A stretch of 64,000 nt of DNA, from assembly GCA_040954595.2 (NCBI GenBank), contig CM082579.2, forward strand, positions 9,238,001 to 9,302,000. The letters run 5' to 3'. This DNA is from Balanoglossus misakiensis. Its lineage: Eukaryota; Hemichordata. Position numbers and translations under genes: made by a program. Below the pieces are notes generated by a model. It made no database searches and was not told the origin of the DNA. It saw only the letters and a list, made by a program, of their open reading frames with translations. Below are positions 62,601 to 64,000 of the stretch, one piece after another. Numbering within the stretch: the stretch's first letter is position 1; every line of letters begins with the position of its first letter.

Positions 62601-64000
62601 GAGTTATGTGATGTACTGCATGTAATTCAGAATAATGTAGATGTTAAAATGGGCTATTCAAACTTGATTGGAACAAGCAAAAATGTAAGATAGGATAATA
62701 TGTTTCCGTATTGTACGTGTAGTTTTGGTAGTGTTGGCTGAAGGTGCATAACATGTATATATAGTATTAGTATGTGAAAGAACAGGGCAAAAGGAAGGTT
62801 CAACATAATAGTTACAACAATTTGAACAGGGCCCAAGCATGTGATGTACATGTCACAGAGTAATTGGCAGGACTTTTCACACAGTGACAGTTTTGTTCTA
62901 AACTTTCACTTATGTTGTTGGGGGTCAAAGGGGTTCTCTTCTGACAGCAGATGTGTAGCAATGTGTGGGTCCAAAGAAACAGGCAGGAATGCCTGGGGAC
63001 TGCTTCTGGAAGTTTATAATTCACATGATGTATGTCTTAGTTTTTGGCACATCCATCTTGAGAAAGATCATTGCGTTAGGTGGACATGTCAGAAGCTAGG
63101 CGCTTGATAGAGGGCAGTCTTCCACCCACATGTTGGCAGACAATGCTCATGAGAGCTGTTGAGAATTGGAGCAAATAACATTTTGTATGCCATTGAGGTA
63201 CCTGAAATAATCCTCAATTAATTTAAATGTAGCTTAATGGGATTGAAGTCAGTTGTGTAAATCTTCAATCTTTCAAGTACGGTCAGTGAATGAAGAACAA
63301 GCATTGCATAGTTAATAATGTGAAACAAAATTTTTGTCTTTTCCATGTAAACCTGATTGAGATACTAACTTTAAGTTCTTTTTTATGATATAATACTAAA
63401 TAGAAGGATGGTTTAGTTTTTAATAGTTACCAATTTCTTGGTTTGAGATAACTAACCACTCCAAAAGCAAAGGGCGGACACTCACTTTTCTGAGAAAAAA
63501 CAGCAACATTTTTTTTCAGTGGTCTCAAATGTCTTTGATAAGAAGAATATGAAAAAAATATTCAAGCAGCAAACATGTACATGTACATGACCATATTGAG
63601 TCTCGCATCAAAAATAGCAGTGCTGACTACGCGCATTGTGACAAGTCACATATGACTAATTCATGTATAATTTCCGTAACCTTTCTTCAAATCTCAGCTG
63701 CAAAAATATGTTATGTAAAAAAGTATTCTACAGGGCAAGAGGTGGTTCCCAGCAGAGACGTGTTCTGCGTGCGTCTCCATGGAAATAGGACGATTCCGAT
63801 TGTAGATAACAAAGAAGCGCCCACACACTCCCATCTGCAAATTCAGAGCCACATTAGCGCAAATGTCACACCAGGCACGAATTGAATTCTAGATTTCATT
63901 ACAGCCTTTCTTGAATCACTGTTGAAGATTTTAAGTGACCCAACCAACCTGCGAGTTTAAATTTGTTTTGTTTTTTCGTGTTTCGCAGGAGAATAGTCTG
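41136..64000 (+). CDS. TBC1D1/4: TBC1D1/TBC1D4 (AS160)-like Rab GTPase-activating protein, N-terminal part
   Basis: Seven exons: 41136-41654, 55137-55709, 55928-56026, 56805-56922, 62425-62516 and the start of one at 63989; the gene runs off the window. The 471 residues seen cover the N-terminal PTB/PID domains. PTB1 lies at about residues 73-190, with MLPWILAEVRR (91-101) matching the vertebrate block MLPW..AEVRR. PTB2 begins with FEVLYVGKIVVSHKKAPPTL, is split by a charged insert, and resumes with SEKNRIILFHIGR, FKEISFCSQ, GIKIPEYFGFICRE and VDEILLTLRQAF. The CPMHQLHKLC block follows. Vertebrate TBC1D1/4 are about 1,170-1,300 residues, so the calmodulin-binding and Rab-GAP (TBC) regions lie beyond the window. 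The family restrains GLUT4-vesicle Rabs until phosphorylated by Akt or AMPK. Several motifs are nearer TBC1D4 than TBC1D1; an unduplicated orthologue of both is likely. The ATG at 41136 is the first in frame and has A at -3. Confidence 0.92.
49370..49665 (+). repeat. Dispersed repeat, copy 2
   Basis: Same-orientation match to 29560-29880, sharing AAAGAAGAAAA, TGGCGGCCATTTT, GAATAATCTA, GTTACC and AAATATGAGAAAGAGTTTAAG. The two copies are clearly diverged. Class unknown. Confidence 0.6.
50108..50180. repeat. TATG/GATG microsatellite
   Basis: Short runs of GTAT flank seven or so GATG units, with decayed GTCT/GTCC units after them. It sits just inside the palindromic left end of the composite repeat. 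Confidence 0.9.
50756..50768 (-). promoter_or_regulatory. DR1 nuclear-receptor element, array unit 1
   Basis: TGACCTTTGACCT, the perfect DR1 recognised by HNF4, RXR and PPAR/RXR dimers in animals. Whether it is bound here is unknown. Confidence 0.4.
50994..51006 (-). promoter_or_regulatory. DR1 nuclear-receptor element, array unit 2
   Basis: Identical 13-bp motif, preceded by TGACCT at a 4-bp spacing. Confidence 0.4.
51233..51245 (-). promoter_or_regulatory. DR1 nuclear-receptor element, array unit 3
   Basis: Identical 13-bp motif, preceded by TGACCT at a 4-bp spacing. Confidence 0.4.
51426..52342 (-). mobile_element. hAT-like non-autonomous DNA transposon inside the tandem array
   Basis: Ends are 13-bp inverted repeats, CAGAGTTTCCGGT on the left and its reverse complement ACCGGAAACTCTG on the right. 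CAGAG/CAGGG termini are usual in hAT elements. The element is flanked by ATGGAC on both sides (51420-51425 and 52343-52348). Deleting it and one flank restores an array unit that matches its neighbours (ACATGGACCAGTATAGGGTC), which proves an insertion. Standard hAT duplications are 8 bp; ATGGACCA would fit if a CA was lost at the left junction. Subterminal regions are dense in TGCGTA/TACGCA motifs. The minus strand carries a decayed N-terminal transposase fragment. Confidence 0.8.
51615..52054 (-). pseudogene. Transposase N-terminal fragment with TTF/BED-like zinc finger, frameshifted
   Basis: Read on the minus strand, an in-frame ATG at 52024-52022 in good context (AACATGGCG) starts MAAKQSTLFSF, followed by a polar stretch and FKDQWLAEY. 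The frame then changes near a run of seven A residues (51784-51778), and another frame continues LVLFCKV, YGKKNAF and KSAIKRHMQGTDH, which resemble the N-terminal zinc finger of hAT-derived ZNF862/KIAA1586-type proteins. The second finger cysteine appears replaced (FCKVRE), and no catalytic hAT domain follows. It is a non-functional remnant. The family call is by pattern from memory and uncertain. Confidence 0.5.
52395..52407 (-). promoter_or_regulatory. DR1 nuclear-receptor element, array unit 4
   Basis: Identical 13-bp motif in the unit split by the hAT-like insertion. Confidence 0.4.
53114..53142 (+). mobile_element. Lone Kolobok/T2-like MITE end
   Basis: TTAAAGGGACAAAGTC followed by TCTCTCTCGCTGC matches the left arm of the MITE at 56947-57065 with one substitution. 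No opposite end was found within a few hundred bases, so it is probably a truncated copy. Confidence 0.5.
55137..55709 (+). CDS. TBC1D1/4: TBC1D exon 2: end of PTB1, start of PTB2 and charged insert
   Basis: 573 bp, 191 codons (residues 174-364), phase 0 at both ends, between TTGCAG and GTAAGG. Residues 174-205 complete PTB1 (VHKFAKSVREAAREAQ). EVLYVGKIVVSHKKAPPTL opens PTB2. Residues about 242-320 are Glu/Lys/Asp-rich with a NENENE run, where vertebrate proteins have a Ser/Pro-rich linker with 14-3-3 sites. SEKNRIILFHIGR and FKEISFCSQ then resume PTB2. Confidence 0.95.
55928..56026 (+). CDS. TBC1D1/4: TBC1D exon 3: PTB2 core
   Basis: 99 bp, 33 codons (365-397), phase 0 at both ends, from CCCCCCAG to GTAAGT. 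GIKIPEYFGFICRE and MCYAFKCQS match the GI.HVDHFGFICRES and CYVFQC blocks of vertebrate TBC1D1/4. Confidence 0.95.
56027..56804 (+). other. TBC1D1/4: TBC1D intron 3 (778 bp)
   Basis: GTAAGT...TTACAG. No notable element or exon. Confidence 0.85.
56805..56922 (+). CDS. TBC1D1/4: TBC1D exon 4: end of PTB2 and CPMHQLHKLC block
   Basis: 118 bp, beginning phase 0 and ending after one base of a Gly codon (phase 1) before GTACGT. Encodes VDEILLTLRQAFHSAL, the C-terminal helix of PTB2, and TCPMHQLHKLC, conserved as C..CPMHSLHKLC in vertebrates. Confidence 0.95.
56947..57065. mobile_element. Kolobok/T2-like MITE
   Basis: A 119-bp element flanked by TTAA (56943-56946 and 57066-57069). The ends are inverted repeats: AGTGACAAAGTCTCTCTCT on the left and, reverse-complemented, AGGGACAAAGTCTCTGTC on the right, both leading into TTTTTCC. 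TTAA duplications and AGGG-type termini are the mark of Kolobok (T2) elements, though piggyBac also uses TTAA. The left junction is 20 bp after the exon 4 donor. Confidence 0.75.
58149..58270. repeat. Imperfect two-copy tandem repeat
   Basis: Two successive segments share GATAATGTA, TAACTCCAAAAAACA and CACTT in the same order with a period of about 68 bp. Confidence 0.6.
62425..62516 (+). CDS. TBC1D1/4: TBC1D exon 5: helical segment after PTB2
   Basis: 92 bp completing the Gly codon (phase 1) and ending phase 0 at AAG before GTAAAT. Encodes GQSVSKVHKLLSKRLENL and DSQHAEVVAMLK, aligning with the vertebrate segment between the PTB2 block and the E-N-E-L motif. Confidence 0.88.
62517..63988 (+). 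other. TBC1D1/4: TBC1D intron 5 (1.5 kb)
   Basis: GTAAAT...TTTCGCAG. No notable element; open frames inside have no recognisable domain. Confidence 0.75.
63989..64000 (+). CDS. TBC1D1/4: TBC1D exon 6 (first 12 bases, cut by window end)
   Basis: After the acceptor TTTCGCAG the sequence reads GAG AAT AGT CTG (Glu-Asn-Ser-Leu) in the expected phase 0. Vertebrate TBC1D1/4 have E-N-E-L at this point, which supports the exon although only four codons are visible. Confidence 0.7.

Overview
This is a eukaryotic genomic window: genes are split by GT-AG introns, most of the DNA is non-coding, and microsatellites, long G/C homopolymers and small DNA transposons are abundant. The repeat content and the protein similarities suggest a marine invertebrate, plausibly a deuterostome such as a hemichordate, amphioxus or echinoderm. 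The species cannot be named from the sequence alone. The bacterial-style open reading frames in the window are almost all chance or microsatellite translations.

Two protein-coding genes can be supported, both on the + strand. MRPL30 (mitochondrial large-subunit ribosomal protein uL30m) is complete in three coding exons at 37046-38417 and encodes 168 residues, with a poly(A) signal at 38732. About 2.7 kb downstream begins an orthologue of TBC1D1/TBC1D4 (AS160), a Rab GTPase-activating protein of insulin/AMPK-regulated vesicle traffic. Six of its exons (41136-62516) and the first 12 bases of a seventh (63989 onward) lie here. They encode the two N-terminal PTB domains and the following helical segment. 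The central region and the catalytic TBC domain lie beyond the window.

Layout: 1-316 pentamer satellite; about 0.3-36.9 kb with no recognisable coding exon, holding tetranucleotide arrays (5437-5600, 22477-22744), a 814-bp Harbinger-like MITE with TAA target duplications (17407-18220), a possible RFX site (10465), a possible CCAAT/TATA promoter with first exon (25359-25536) and a dispersed repeat (29560-29880); 37.0-38.8 kb MRPL30; 39.2-40.2 kb two related tRNA-derived SINE-like copies on the minus strand; 41.1-64.0 kb the TBC1D gene. Its 13.5-kb first intron holds a second copy of the dispersed repeat and a composite repeat at 50057-52483. That composite contains a ~239-bp tandem array in which every unit carries a perfect DR1 nuclear-receptor element, and the array is split by a 917-bp hAT-like element. 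Intron 4 carries a TTAA-flanked Kolobok/T2-like MITE 20 bp after a splice donor.

The two genes are unrelated in function as far as is known (mitochondrial translation; membrane traffic); they are simply tandem neighbours. No previously undescribed protein system is evident. The most unusual structures are the DR1-bearing array with its nested transposon, the Harbinger-like element with duplicated G/C palindromes and C-tract ladders, and the replacement of the phospho-regulated PTB2 linker of the TBC1D protein by a Glu/Lys/Asp-rich insert.
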